A stretch of DNA of 64,000 nt from Adiantum capillus-veneris (taxonomy: Eukaryota > Streptophyta > Polypodiopsida > Polypodiales > Pteridaceae). Every line of letters starts with the position of its first letter. The first letter of the stretch is position 1. Below the pieces are notes generated by a model, which made no database searches, was not told where the DNA came from, and saw only the letters and a list, made by a program, of their open reading frames with translations. The position numbers were made by a program, and so were the translations under genes. Shown in pieces: positions 32,173 through 44,895 of the stretch. The stretch covers positions 43,569,537 to 43,633,536 of the forward strand of contig CM043966.1 of NCBI GenBank assembly GCA_014529385.2, read 5' to 3'.

Positions 32173-34735
32173 AAGGGAATAATATAACAAGCTTTTGATA
32201 CATATTCTGCTCGTGAGTCAGCTTGAGCCAAGGTGCTTTAACTCACAGCTAGCACATGCTTAAGATGCTACTCAAATTAGTCTTCATCGGTTCGTCGATT
32301 GAACACTATTTTGCATAAGGGCTATGAGCCAAATAGGCTAAGCGCCGATGCCCAGACAAGGGTAAGACCAAACTACTGGCATTCTTTGGGTGATTGTTTT
32401 CAAGATATACCCACGGAAGTACACATCGACGTTAATGGACAAGCAAGAGTCTTGTCATTATGGATGTTTAGGGTGTCATTTTTGCACTACATGTTTCTAG
32501 TGTGACACTCAAGTTGATTTTTTGATAATCTTAAATTCACACCAGCTGCTCTCTACCACGGACTATAGACGCAACAATCATTTGTGACAGCATGGCTGTC
32601 CATAAGAGATCGGTAGTTCACTTGTGTGGGTCTCCTACTCTCTCTATAGCACTACGGAGTGTCTATGGACATACTGTTTTGGGGTAAGACCCGACAGGTG
32701 ATTGCTACATCACCCCATAGGCATTAAGGATCACAGTTTGATTTGCATTGAGGATCATAGTTGATCTCTCCCAGTTATACTTTCAAGGAAATAATTTCGC
32801 AATCTACCACGCGGTAGCAGACGAACACACTTTTCAAGGAAAGAATTCCGAAATCTACCACGCGGTAGCAGACGAACACACTTTTCAAGTTGATTCCAAT
32901 CAATCTGTACACGGTTGACTATGTTGGTTACCGTTATCTGCTAGTTGAGCAGTTTCTACAAAGAGTCTTATCAAGGGGTTTGACTACGTAGATTCTAATC
33001 CAAGAGCTTGGATTGCAAAGGCAATACCCAGGCTTCCCAGTGCAATGCTGTTTGTTTTTTCAGGTAGGGGACATGCTCCTCTCCGTTTGAATACGGGTAA
33101 GTGAACATTACGTTTAAATCTCCAGGTATGCATCTATTGATTTGGTGTTATTCCATTTTTAGTATGCTTTGCTTGGTTTTTCAAGACGTATAAGTACGCT
33201 TGAATGTTACAGAGTCATGCCAAGGGCATGTCGGCACAAAGTATTTTGGGCCAAGTATCCAATCTACCTTTCTGCCTTATGCTGTTATGAACCTACTTGT
33301 AGGGTTCAATTTGGCACATGTTGTCACATGGGATACAACATGATCTAGGAACTCAAGTAGTCCGGTTTAGCCAGTGTGGAGCAATGAATGAGGGTCCCTC
33401 TCACTCCCGTCGTAGAGTGTCTGTAGTTACCTCCACACACAAGTATGTCTTGTACTTGAAGGATGTTCCTTTTCACACATCCTTATATGAGACATATTCC
33501 ACATGTGGAGAATATGAGTCTCTGGACTGACATAGGCTCCATTATGTCAATTATGTGTCACGACAAAGTCCCTAGGTGCTGGTCACATCTGTTTTCTAGA
33601 CCATTTTTTAGCACGACGTATCAGGAGCAATTTCGTGTGGCTAAAAATTGTCGGATACTTAGAATGACTTGTTAAGGTACAAGTACTGCTAAACAACATT
33701 ACAGATGGTTGTTTATACATGTAGCAAGGCTATAAGCTGTTAATGAAAAAGTTTCATTGTTTGTATCTAGAAGTGATCACGGTTTCACCTTCTATTATGG
33801 TTCATACGTTTAAGCAAAGCTTGCAAAAGATTGCAAATGAAAATATTTAGTTTCTTTTCAGAACTATTTACATTCCTTTTAATGTGTGCTAGGCGCATCA
33901 CATTTGCCATAAGTATTGGCAAGAATTACCATGGAAATACAGGTTCGGATCTGTTTTTTGCTAAATGCATGCACACTAGGTGTTATGGGCCCTAGTGTTT
34001 AGCAAAGGCTGATTTGGAACGGCATGCATATTCCTCAAGTTGTTTCTTATGAAGCATTTTGCACTTTATGTGCACTATCTCTATGAGATTACCTTTGAGT
34101 CCACTAATCACCAATAGAGGTCATGGCTCGGTTTGGGCGTCGTTGGATTTTTTTCACGTTAACCATGATGGTTATTTCGAAGATTGTTGATTCTTCACCA
34201 ATGTTAAACACTACTGTGATTTCCCGTTTACCAGTCATCTGGGACGACTGTCTGTAAACCGTGAGGAAAACACACCTCAGTATTGTCAGTTATCCAAGGG
34301 GATAGGCAGATTACAAAGAGTAATCTTGTGCTAAAGGATCTACTAAGAGCATACGTTAGCACAACGCATTTCTAGATAGATGATGTTCTCCCTATTCTAG
34401 AATTTGCTTAAGTACGATTTTCGACTTTGAACACCTCTTGTGGTGGGGTTGGAGATTGTGTCAATACTTTCATACGTCAAGGACTTACCAGCTGTGCTGA
34501 CAGAGTACGTTGGCACGTAACCTTCATTACGGACGAACATGTAACAGACTTTTCAAGATACTCAGGCGAGTAGGAAATCTGGCTCACAATTGCATCGAAA
34601 GTTACGCTAAGGTTTCCTTGCATTATTCCAGTACCTTCAGAAGATCTGAAAACTGGTTATGCCTTTGGACAACTCTTAGTTGTGGTTACTCCTTTACAGT
34701 ACTCACGTGATATAGGAATTGATGTAGTTTACATC
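30030..34735. other. Long stretch without a recognisable gene
   Basis: GC-rich sequence at 30030-30540 gives long ORFs on both strands (172 codons on minus), but with no motif. The rest is AT-rich with only chance ORFs under 110 codons. A (CT)n run lies at about 32142-32171, and a two-copy repeat at 32.8 kb. It may be old, unrecognisable transposon sequence. Confidence 0.5.
32783..32888. repeat. Two tandem 50-bp units with a CTACCACGCGGTAG palindrome
   Basis: TTTTCAAGGAAAKAATTYCG followed by AATCTACCACGCGGTAGCAG and ACGAACACAC occurs twice head to tail, and a third copy begins (TTTTCAAG). Each unit holds the perfect palindrome CTACCGCG-type core CTACCACGCGGTAG (one internal mismatch). Confidence 0.85.
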
Positions 34736-34739
34736 TTTA

Positions 34740-36073
34740 TAAATCTTTGGGACTAAATTGAGCATAACTGGAGCTAGAAAAATGTGATTTCACTTTTGCA
34801 ACCAAGTATAGACTGAGGATTATTGGCTCTATGCACCTTGTGATTATAGGTGGACAAGCTCTTCAAAAGTGTATTGTAACGATACACTTTTTTTTGGCTC
34901 AAATTGGCTTCAAATTTCTCCTACTCATTCTCCATAAGCTTAGAAACATAGTTCTAGTTCTAGATATAAACAAACCTTGAATTGACATAGACTTAGTGAT
35001 TCTTGGCCCAAAGTGTATTCTAGATGACAAATGGCATTTATGGCTTACATAATGAAAATTTGGATGTCTTATTCAAATGAGAGGGCCACTGGAGATGACA
35101 GGGAAGGTATGTATGTGGTCAAATACCCCTCCTGTATATGAAGAAATGTATCACAATGATACACTATTTGTAGAATTTAACTTGAAATTGATACCACATG
35201 TTATCTATATGCATACAAGCATGTGTGTGATTTCAGATGTGAATTTGGTGCTTGATTGGCTCTTCGTGTAGAGTGTTGATAGACGCAGACTCTGAGAAGT
35301 TGAATAGTGATGGTTGATTAGATTTTTATTATGATGTTACCACTCATGAGTAGTTCCTATATCTTGTAGAGACTTGGGCAATCATTATGAAGTCCAAATT
35401 GCTTAGAACAGTGCATCATGGGATACACATTTTTACCTTACAATTTGTTCAAATTTCTTATGCACAGTCCCCCTATGCCTAGGAACACAGACTAGTGTCA
35501 AATTTGATCCCACCTCTCAATAGGATATGGACTTAGTGATTTTTTGCTAGAAAATTTGTCTAACAAAGAAATTTGGATTATTTGGCATGAGGATAACAAA
35601 TTTGAATGGGGTTTTCACATGAGAATGTCACCCAAATGATGTAGAAGGGGCAGGTGAAATCCTCGGGGCGGTCACTTTTTAGAATGTGTATGATATCACG
35701 TGAGTTAACCGGAGAGGATTATTAAAACACCAAAATGTATAAAAATGTATACATACAGAGGGGGGTGGGGTTTTTTTAAATAGGCTCACAGTGTAAGTAT
35801 AGTATGTATATTGGGGTATTATTAATTACCTCTTGAGCGCACATGATATAGGGGTCTTTTGATAAGTGACTGCCCCGGGGTGAAATCAAACATGCCCTCT
35901 ATGTGTGTTGAGAAGTGTATCCTAACGATACACTTTTTGTGAGATTTTAGCTTCATATTTACCCCCACATTATCACTTGGTTACAAACCCCATATCTGGT
36001 TTTAGATGGTGATTTGATGGTTAAAAGGATCTTCATGCAAAGTGTTTACTATATGCAGGCTTTGATGTACTAA
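34740..36073. repeat. Diverged tandem repeat, unit about 272 bp, alternating unit types
   Basis: A landmark resembling GTGTATCCTAACGATACACTT occurs at about 34868, 35145, 35417 and 35913. Spacings are 277, 272 and 496 bases. The last becomes about 270 once the 220-bp element and its 6-bp duplication (35661-35886) are removed. Units 1 and 3 share further words (CTTAGTGATT at about +120; CCTAT/TCCAT...TAGGAACACA). Units 2 and 4 share others (TTTTAGATGGTGATTTG versus TTCAGATGTGAATTTG; the CTTCRTG-AGTGTT word). This gives a two-unit period of about 547 bp. Unit 4 is cut by the A2 LTR at 36074. Most landmarks can form a short hairpin. Confidence 0.7.
35661..35880 (+). mobile_element. 220-bp TIR element, copy 1
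   Basis: Ends are CCTCGGGGCGGTCAC and, on the other strand, CCCCGGGGCAGTCAC. TGAAAT flanks both sides (35655-35660 and 35881-35886). There is no coding capacity. A second copy of exactly the same length lies inverted at 57282-57501. This is a non-autonomous DNA transposon (MITE). Confidence 0.92.
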
Positions 36074-37402
36074 TGTCATAAAATCTAATATCTAACCAAC
36101 CCAAATTATTTTCTCATATTAAACTCATCATTTAATGTGGGATAATAAATGAGAACAAGGGTTATAATATAGGCATGTGCTTATGGATCTATCTCAACAC
36201 GGGGCCAATGGTAAAGGGGTCCAAATGAGAGATGGTATGTCAAAGAGCAAGGATAGCTAATGGAGATTAAAAGACCTTAGGGTTAGCTTCATTAAAGACC
36301 TCCAATGGTTAATGTTAAAAGCCCTTTGACCTTATACAAGCTAGGGCTGAGCTTGAGGTGGGAACTTGACCTAAGCTTGAGGTGCTTGTCGTGCTTGATG
36401 AATAAGGTGCTTGTCATGCTTGTCGAGGAAGGTGCTAAAGAAGCTTCCCATGCATGGGGGGTAAGGTGCTTGAGTAAAAAAGAGATCCTAAAAAGGAGGG
36501 GGAAGTCCCCAAAGTTAGGGAATCTTTGACTTAACCTCCCACTCACGGAAAGGGCACCCCTTTTCTCAAGGGGCACATGGACACATTTCAGACTCTCCCT
36601 ATGCTTAGCCACATAGTGTGCTTGAATCCTATTGGCCGGCTGGCTAAAGAGCGTTCCAATGAACTTCTAGTTCAATTAAAAAAATATCTAGGTATATTCA
36701 AGCTCTCTCTCTCTCTCTCTCTCAAAGGGGCAAGGAGGACACTTGTCCCAAGACTACCCATGTGCTTGAAATGCATGGTAAATGTGATTGGCTAGTGGAA
36801 AGGGGGTCTAATGAGCTTCATGCTTGAGCAAAAAGGGGGGGCTCACCCAAAGTAATCAAGGGGTATGCTTGGGGGGTATACACCTCTCACACACTCATTT
36901 TGTTTTCATTGATTCTCACTTGGTGAAAGTAGAGGAACTCCACCTCCTTCTCGAAGCTTGTTGAGAAGTTGAGTGCCTACACCAACAGTCTTGGCTATGG
37001 AATGCAAACCCAACCAAGACCATGCTTCAATGCTTAAGCTTGCCACCTTATCCATAATCATTACTATGCTATTATGTATGTTAGCAAGGAGACTGATGAT
37101 AAGTGAGGAACTATTTCTTTCTCCTATGGAATGTTTCTTCTTCCTCTTCCCTATACTCATTCCCTTCCCTCTAGCTCTCTCCACCTTCAAAGGTGTTTGA
37201 GGCCTTAGGACTGTGGCTTGGGATAGTTAATGCTTTTGTTGGGAGGGGAATGGGGTCAGAGGGGGCTTCTTTATTTGCCATGGACACATGTCAGACTCTC
37301 CTTATGCTTAGTCACATGGTTTACTTGAATCCTATTGGCTTGGCTAAAGAGGGGTCCAATGAGCTACTATTTCAACTCAACAAATATCTAGATATTTTTA
37401 TG

Positions 37403-37434
<32 letters not shown>

Positions 37435-38281
37435 GGGGTAAGGAGGACACTTGTCCCAAGACTACCCATGTGTTTGAAATGCATGGTGCATGTGATTGGC
37501 TAGGGGGAGAGGGGGTCCAATGAGCTTTGTTCTTGAGAAAAAAGGGGGGCCTCGCCTAAAGTAAGCAAGGGGTATGTTTGGGGGCTATACAACTCTCACA
37601 CACTCATTTTTTTCATTGATTCTCACTTAGCGAAAGTAGAGGAACTCCACCTGCTTCTCCAAGCTTGTTGAGAAGTTGAGTGCCTACACCAACACTCTTG
37701 GCTATGGAATGCAAATCTAACCAAGAGCCATGCTTAAATGCTTAAGCTTTCCACCTTATCCATCTTCATTACTATGCTATTATGTATGCTATCAAGAAGA
37801 GTGATGATAAGTAAGGAACTATTTCTTTCTCTGATGGAATGTTTCTTCTTCCTCTTTCCTACCCTCATTCCCCGCTAGCTCTCTCCACCTTCGAAGGTGT
37901 TTGAGGCCTTGGGACTGAGTCTTGGGATGTTAATGCTTTCTACAAAGTTTATGTTATGCTCTTGATGCATGAAACTTTACATATTCATTGCATCACCTAG
38001 GTCACAAGGAACACAAAGGTTGTATTGTACCAAGTCTCTCTTGATGGGAGAAACTATAATACAAATGCCTATTAAAGGGGGGGAAATCCGGTCTTCAACG
38101 GTTGTCATGTCCTCTAAACTCTTGCAAAAGTAATGATCATGCCAAGTTAACTAAGTACCATGTTTATGTTCCTACCATCAATTAAGTTCACCCGTTATGC
38201 TCACAAAGTAATCTCACAAAAGTGCTTTATCTAATTTCCTAATTCTGCTACTCTCAAAGATCATAGGCCATTTCCATTACA
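36074..38281 (+). repeat. 5' LTR of A2 with 0.7-kb internal duplication
   Basis: 2.2 kb, TGTCATAAAATC...CCATTACA. A segment from about 36570 to 37240 is repeated at about 37275-37945 (period about 703). Both copies contain CAGACTCTCC, the (CT)n run and the CACACTCATTTT word. This explains why it is longer than the A1 LTRs. It has only one unit of the AAGGTGCTTGAG array. Confidence 0.88.
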
Positions 38282-38603
38282 TTAGTATTAGAGAATTTGG
38301 TTTCTCTTTTCTTGTTTAAGAAGAGATGTCCTTAACTAGCTTATTAGTAGTTGATTTTGTTAATTATATTAGGGTAAGTGGGGCTGGGATCTATTATCGG
38401 TTTTGTTGAGCCCACTATGTAGGATATGGTGCACACCTCGCGAACTTTGGTCTTAATAATGGAGTCTTTTCAGACTTACCTATGGCTTTATCATTATTGA
38501 GCCATAAGAAGCTTGAAAGGAGTTATCCCTTGGCAACTCTGCTATGTTAGACCCACTCCACTACTTTCTATAATTAACCAATTTGAGCCATAGGTGTAGA
38601 TAC

Positions 38604-41174
38604 TGATAGCCGTTTTTCGGCTCTCCGTAATTGCCATAGTGAGTTAACCCACCCTACCAAAATAATCGAAACACTGTGGCTATTCCTACCATTTCACTAT
38701 ATAGGTGTGTGTGAGTTAGGGGACTTTTCCCATATCTTCTTAAAAAACCCTTAATTAGCTAGTCACTGGGCTAGTTGAGCCAAAAAAATAAAAAATATAA
38801 TTATATTATGGCCTATTTGTGTGTAAATACTTCATTGTATATAGGGCCTAAATAAAAGGATTTTTCATAATTATTTTGGTATTTATTTAAATATTTCTAC
38901 CTATGGTGTGTTATTTATGCTATGTACATTGACTCACTATTACCATATTTTTTCTTACCATCTTGCATACTCTTTATTCCATATAAAAATAATTTCATGC
39001 AAGCTTCTCTTATTTTTGATGTAACTCCATCCCAACAAAAATCCAAAAAAACTAGTTTTATTTATGTGTATATTTTTTCACTATTGTGATTTTTCCTTCC
39101 TACATCTATTCTCTTTTACTCTCATAAATTAGAACACCAAAAATATTCATCTTTTTATGGTAGACTTATAATGAGAGAGATTTATTTTGACCCCTTTATA
39201 TTTTTTCCACGTATATTATTTATATTTGACATATACATATTTTTTTAGACCCCTCAATATTTGATTTTCTTAGTTGTACTATTCACTTATATCATGATCT
39301 CAACAATATCTTCAACTATAGACCTACCAAATAAGGTCAAGGGTATGTGGAATGCATGCATGCACCATGGGGAGCTCACTCTTGGAGGTATTCAAAAGAA
39401 TCATCCAAAGAAGAACCTCACAAGGACCTTGTGCAGTGGAAAAAACAGTCGGTTTTGCTGAATTTTTAAAGATCACATGCTCCCCGAATTTGAAAAGGTG
39501 ATACAAACAAAAGATGTAGCTCATGAGCTGAACTTTGACCTCAAATTTTTTCATATTTTTTTGAGCTACGAGCTGTGAGCTATGATTTTCTTGGTGGACC
39601 CCAATTTGCCCATGCTATGCAGCGACACTCCCTCTTCCACTTTACCATTTTCCTCTTTCACACACACCTCTCCACTCATCATCCCCACCTCTCTCACCAC
39701 TCCTCTCTGCACCCTACTCACCTTCTTCTCAATCTTGAAGAATAAGAGAAACCATGGTGAACTCATGTCTCCTAGACACACTTCCATTCCAAAATTGACC
39801 ACCTAGTCTCATTTTTTCTCTTCCATATTACCCATATTTATAAAAAAAACCAAAACATTCAGCCTCTTCTCTTGAAAGACAGCATCATGGTGATTGATTA
39901 CTCATGTTCACTTACCTTGGCTCCCAAGGAAGGTCAAGAGTGGAGAAAAAATGTACCGTCAAAGCTAGTGGACCATCAACAAGCGTCAAAATTGACCCTA
40001 CTCAAGACACTTGGAGCATCGACATTGTAAGAAATCCATGTTTCTTTCCTATAAAGAGTTTTTTCTTCCTTATTTGTATCCTACATGGATACTCTCATTG
40101 TAAATATCCAATTCCATTTGTAAATCAATAAAAATACTAACTCTACTAATTTACTAACACTAACTTAGTATGAAAAGTCCTATCACCTCCACTTCTCTCC
40201 CCTCTCTCTTCTTCATCTATCCCCACCAACTTCTTGATAATTCCAAGCAAAAGAAATTAGAAAAGTGCTGAAAATCTAACCCAACCATGGTTAGAGGAGT
40301 AACCCTAGCCCTCAAAATTGCTATAAAAGGAAGGTGTAGCTAGCACAAAAGGGGAGAGCCATAAGCAAGAGCACTATGCTATAGCTTGAGAAGCCAAGCT
40401 CAACCTCTCTAGAAGGAGCTCTTGAGTGGAAGCTCATTGTCGTATGCTTGTGCATGTGTTGTAATAGGGGTGATTAGCACGGGAACTCTATGCCATTGTA
40501 AGAGAGAGAGAGATCATTCAATTGAGAGTAGGAAATCTATCATTTCTCCTACTAGTGTAAGCCCAACATTTGCTGAATCAAGAAGGGTGGATTTGGACTA
40601 AGCTTGGATACTTTGTCTCTCTTCCAACGTGAAGTAATGGACAACAATGATGTGTAAGTGTCTTGGTGTTTTTGTTTATGTTCTTGATAGCTTGTCTCTG
40701 GGTGTTGTCATCAATTTAGCCATAAATCCCACATACTGTAAGAGGGCGACATGGTGGAGAGGACTCCCCTGTCCTTAAGACAATGATTGGGGTGGATTTT
40801 TTTGTGATGTGTTGTGGTGTAATTTACCCAAGCTATGTTGAACAAATACTAATCTCACTTTCATTGGTCATGACAGATTTGTAAGAAGGTATTAGTGCAA
40901 CAAGCACCCCCTCCCCCTTCCCTCTCTTTCTTACATATATAATTGTGTTTGCTTGATCATTGCCGATACATTTCAAAGCAGCCTCTCTCTCTCTCTCTCT
41001 ACGCGTCCTAGTTCACATCCAAAACTAGGTGGTGCCCCAAATTTGTGTAGGGTTAGGTTGCGGGTTCGTGTGTGTGTTTGTTGTTTTTTCCAACCCCAAC
41101 CCAATTGCGCAGCACGGGAGCCTCGAAGTGTGTCTAGAGGCCGCTCTTCTTGTTGCCCGCCCCGTACCGCCTCA
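38604..41174 (+). repeat. 5' LTR of B
   Basis: 2.57 kb with TATAAAAG at 40322 and a (CT)n run of about 10 units at 40982-41001. Short ORFs inside (for example 39582-39806) occur in both LTRs only because the LTRs are duplicates. Confidence 0.95.
40322..40329 (+). promoter_or_regulatory. TATA box of B LTR
   Basis: TATAAAAG followed by a leader-like region; the same octamer is at 48811 in the 3' LTR. Confidence 0.55.
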
Positions 41175-41177
41175 AAT

Positions 41178-41195
41178 TGGTGCCCCCACTGAGGA
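41178..41195 (+). promoter_or_regulatory. Probable primer binding site of B
   Basis: TGGTGCCCCCACTGAGGA starts three bases after the LTR. The TGG start complements a tRNA CCA end; the tRNA species was not identified. Confidence 0.6.
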
Positions 41196-41786
41196 CGGCT
41201 TGTGTATTTTTGTGAAGGCTCAACCTTTAGCATAATCAAGTAGCCTGCATGAATCACCGGAATTTGTATGATCCCTTCATTCCCATTGCAAGGCAAAAGG
41301 TACACATAATTGTTAGTACTAAGTTGCAATTTCAACGTGTAATTCGTAGAATTTTAGGTCCTCTTAGGTTGGCAGAGATAAACGCATCAGTAAATCCTTT
41401 TATTTTGCGTCTCATTAGGTACGACCTTAGTTTGGACGTCTATATTTTTGTTTTGTTTTAAGAATTAGGGCATGCATAGACCATGGATAATGGCCCAAGA
41501 ATAGAGATTTTCTCCTTTCATTTCACTCCACACATTAGAATAAACATTGGAATTAGTAGAAAAATCCATTTTCAATAACGTATGGTGTTCATGTTTGATG
41601 CCCAAAGAGTAGGAGAAATTCTCGCATCACCAAACCTTGTCATCCTGCCTCTTATTGATTATCATAGGTCATTTGATGTTAATATTTTTATTTTTTTGTA
41701 GAATAGATTGCAATTTAGAAAACATTATTGTGTAAAATTTTTAAGAAAGAAAAACAAAAACGTGTTGTCACTTTGAAACCGATTCA

Positions 41787-42569
41787 ATGGAGGTCCAACG
41801 CCAAATGTCCGGATATCCTCTTTTCTTTGGAGAGCCTGGAGAGGATGCAGAATTATTTTTAGCAAATTTCAAGATGTCTTGTCGTATCAAGAGGATAGTA
41901 ACTGATCAAGAACATGTAGAGATGTTTGAGGTGGTCCTTAGGAAAGATGCTAGCACTTGGTTTGACTCTTTGCCTGAGGAAGTTAAAGGGAATTACACGA
42001 AAGTTGTGAATCATTTCAAGAGATACTTCTTTGATCCCCAAAACACTCAAAAGCTATGGCAAGACATTGTTTCTCATAAGCAAAAAGACTTAGATGACTA
42101 CTACTTGTACAAGCAAGAGTTTCTACGTCTTTGGGCTGTATGGGTGAGAAATGTTGCTAACCCTGGTGATGGTGCAGAGTTCCTAAAGAAGGAGAGGTTC
42201 ATAGCCGGACTCTTTCCTGACCTTAAGATAAAAGTTGAGGCCGGTGTACCTGCTACCTTTGAACCAACTGAAACTAGGGCTGCAGAGAAATATAGGAAAC
42301 TCAAGTGCTTAAAGGGGGAGGTTCCAATAGAAGGCCTTAGACCCAAAGGTAAGTCACAAGCATCAATATCTAGGGAGCTTCCTGAGGTAACAGCGGAAGT
42401 GATTGAAAAGTTAAATGAATCTTTAAGCAGCTTGTCAATTCACCTTGCACAAGCTGTAGGTCCAAAGGGACAAGCAAAGAAGTATGAAGAGCGAGATTCA
42501 CGACCTAGGAGAGTCTTGCAATGTTGGAATTGCGGTGAGTATGGACTTGGGATGTATAATTGTCCTTAG
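41787..42569 (+). pseudogene. B gag
   Basis: The frame from ATG 41787 encodes MEVQRQMSGYPLFFGEPG and then a retrotransposon gag core with WFDSLPEEVKGNY and FKRYFFDPQN. A nucleocapsid knuckle CWNCGEYGLGMYNC follows at about residue 247. The His of CX2CX4HX4C is Leu, so zinc binding would be weakened. A TAG at 42567 ends the frame, but the same frame continues as gag-pro (PHGELGRPN...). The stop is therefore a mutation (probably CAG to TAG) or a readthrough site. Gag would form the particle. Confidence 0.88.
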
Positions 42570-43832
42570 CCCCATGGGGAGCTAGGGAGACCTAACTTGA
42601 ATTACCCAGTGATGAATGCAGGAGAAGGAACTAGTCAACAACCACGGCTTCTACAAAGGCCAAATGGAGCAAGACCACCTCCACAAGGAGTGGAAGGAGT
42701 TCCACCTTTGCCAGACCCAAATGTGCACGTAGTAGAGGTGACAAACTCAAACGAGGTTGACATGGAAGCAAATGGCATTAAGCGTGGCCGAGGAAAAGGT
42801 AAAGAGAAAGCAGGTGTCACATCACAAAGTGACCATGGACGAGAAAAGAAGGCAAAGGAGACCAAGGAAGCTAAGAGGACTCGACGTCGTATCAATCTCC
42901 AAGACTTCCCTCTTGGACATCGTATGGCTCCATACAACCTATTGGAAGACATGACAGGTAAGGGTCCTGATATCTCATGGCCTCAGTTTCTTGCATTATG
43001 CCCACAAGTTAGGAGGGATTTAACAAAGGCAGTTAGCACTAGAAGAAAGGTAAAAGAGAGTGTGTCTGTTGTAAAAATTGCACATGATGAAATGAATGAG
43101 GATATTACACCTGTGCTAGATTGTTACATCAAAGGAAGATTGGTTAGGAAAGGTCTAGTGGATGGGGGTGCACAAATTTGCATCATGACAGTGGGACTCA
43201 TGCAAAAACTAGACATGCACATCCATGAGACACCTGAAATTAAAGTCAAGATGGCAAACAATAGCAAAGCTAGGTGTGTAGGAATTTGTAAAAATGTCTC
43301 TGTGGAGGCCTTTGGCATTAATAAGGCAGTGGATTTCTATGTCATGTCTACCAAAGGAAATGGTTACCCATTTATCCTAGGGAGACCATGGCTAATGAAA
43401 ATGCGAGCTTTGCCGGATTGGGAGAGTGGAGAGCTAATTTGCAAGAATGACAATCATAAGAAGGTTGACTTTGACATGAAGGAGCAACGCCAAGAGGAGC
43501 TCCATGAAGAATCATCTCAAAGTGAGATGAAGGAAGGTTGGACCGATAGCACTTCAGAAGGAGAAAGTAGCGGCAGCATTACTGAAGAGGAGTTTTCCAT
43601 CGAAGTCATGGGGGTAAGGTTTAATCCAAACAACCAAGAGACCTCTTGCCCAGGTTTGGAAGAGGTAGGTTCCCAAGAGAACCAAAATATGCAAGATGAA
43701 GGAATGTTAGAAGGTATGTTGTCTACAACACTTACAAAGGACGAAAGAGAGGAGTTCAAATGTGTGCTAAGGAAATTTCCTAGGCTTTTTGCTAAAGACT
43801 ACACAGATGTGCGTGGAGTAGATGCTCTTTAA
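42570..43832 (+). pseudogene. B gag C-terminus and aspartic protease
   Basis: This continues the gag frame. A basic Lys/Arg-rich linker is followed by INLQDFPLGHRMAPYNLLED. The protease then has GRLVRKGLVDGGAQICIM with DGGA in place of DSG/DTG, as in Tat/Athila-type elements, and FILGRPWLM near its end. An acidic Glu/Ser-rich linker leads to LRKFPRLFAKDYTDV, the usual start of RT. A TAA at 43830 interrupts where the frame would go on as HKIELKTDATPK. Confidence 0.88.
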
Positions 43833-44895
43833 CACAAAATTGAGTTGAAGACAGATGCCACACCTAAGGCTCAGAAGCTACGAAGGCTAGGAGTCATGAA
43901 GGAGCAGGCTTTACTCAAGGAGGTAAGAAAGCTTCTAGCAACAGGTTTCATTTATCCAGTGTAGAATTCAGAGTGGGTCTCTCCCATTGTTGTCACTCTT
44001 AAGAAAAATGGCAAGTGGAGGGTGTGTGTGGATTACCGTCCACTTAATGAGGCAACAAAAAGAGATCACTTTCCCCTCCTATTTCAGGATGAGATACTAA
44101 ATGAGGTAGCTGGTCATGAGAAGTACACTGTGTGATGGCTACTCGGGTTACTTTCAAATAGGTATCACATTGGAAGATCAATTGAAAACAACCTTCATCA
44201 CTCCTTGGGGTTGTTATGCTTTTAGAGTCATGCCATTTGGCCTGACAAATGCTCCTGCAACTTTTCAACGCTTCATGAACATGGTGTTTCAAACATTCTT
44301 TGGAAAGTCCATTAGGGTTTTTATTTATGATTTTTGCATTTATAGCTCAAAATAATTGCATCTACAAAGGGTAGAAGAAGGTTTAAAGAAGCTCTATGAC
44401 ATGGGAGGTCAACTTAACCCCGACAAGTGTCACATAGGTGAGGATGAAGTGATCTTGCTTGGTCACAAGGTTTCCTATAAAGGCATTGAGGTGGATCCTT
44501 CAAAGACAAAGGCTCTTATTGAGCTCCCATCACCCAAGAATCTCAAAGAGGTCATCTCATTTTCATTCAAAAGGTGAAGTATATGTCACGCTTTATTCAC
44601 TTAGCTTCGGAGTTGCTGCATCCTTTGCAAAATTTGACACAACAAGTAGAATTTGCATGGTCTTATGAGCCTGAAGAGTACTTTTGTAACATTAAATTCA
44701 TTTTGTCAGAGCTACCAATACTCATGCCTCCTTGTTGGGAGTACACATTCTTTGTTAGCTCTAGTGTTGGGAAGGAAACAATTGGTGCAGTTTTATTACA
44801 ACAAGATCCCCAGAGTACCAGGATGCGACCCATCTACTTTGCTAGTGGGTCACGAATGCTTTGGAGAGAGGCTACACGGAGGCAGAACTCTTGAT
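43833..44895 (+). pseudogene. B reverse transcriptase, damaged active site
   Basis: The RT reads IELKTDATPKAQKLRRL, then FIYPV, a stop at 43962 (TAG), NSEWVSPIVV, VCVDYRPLNEAT, a frameshift at about 44137, then DGYSGYFQIG and [17 protein letters not shown]. The active site is VFIYDFCIYSS, where relatives have a DD pair (IDDF/MDDF). The first catalytic Asp is Tyr, so polymerase activity is not expected. A stop at 44353 and a frameshift near 44575 follow before MSRFIHLASELLHPLQNLTQ and IGAVLLQQD (the RNase H start). Confidence 0.88.

Noticed and set aside
39261-39806. ORFs present twice (also at 47750-48295), apparently conserved
   Set aside because: The conservation is due to both lying in the young LTRs of B, not to selection on a protein.
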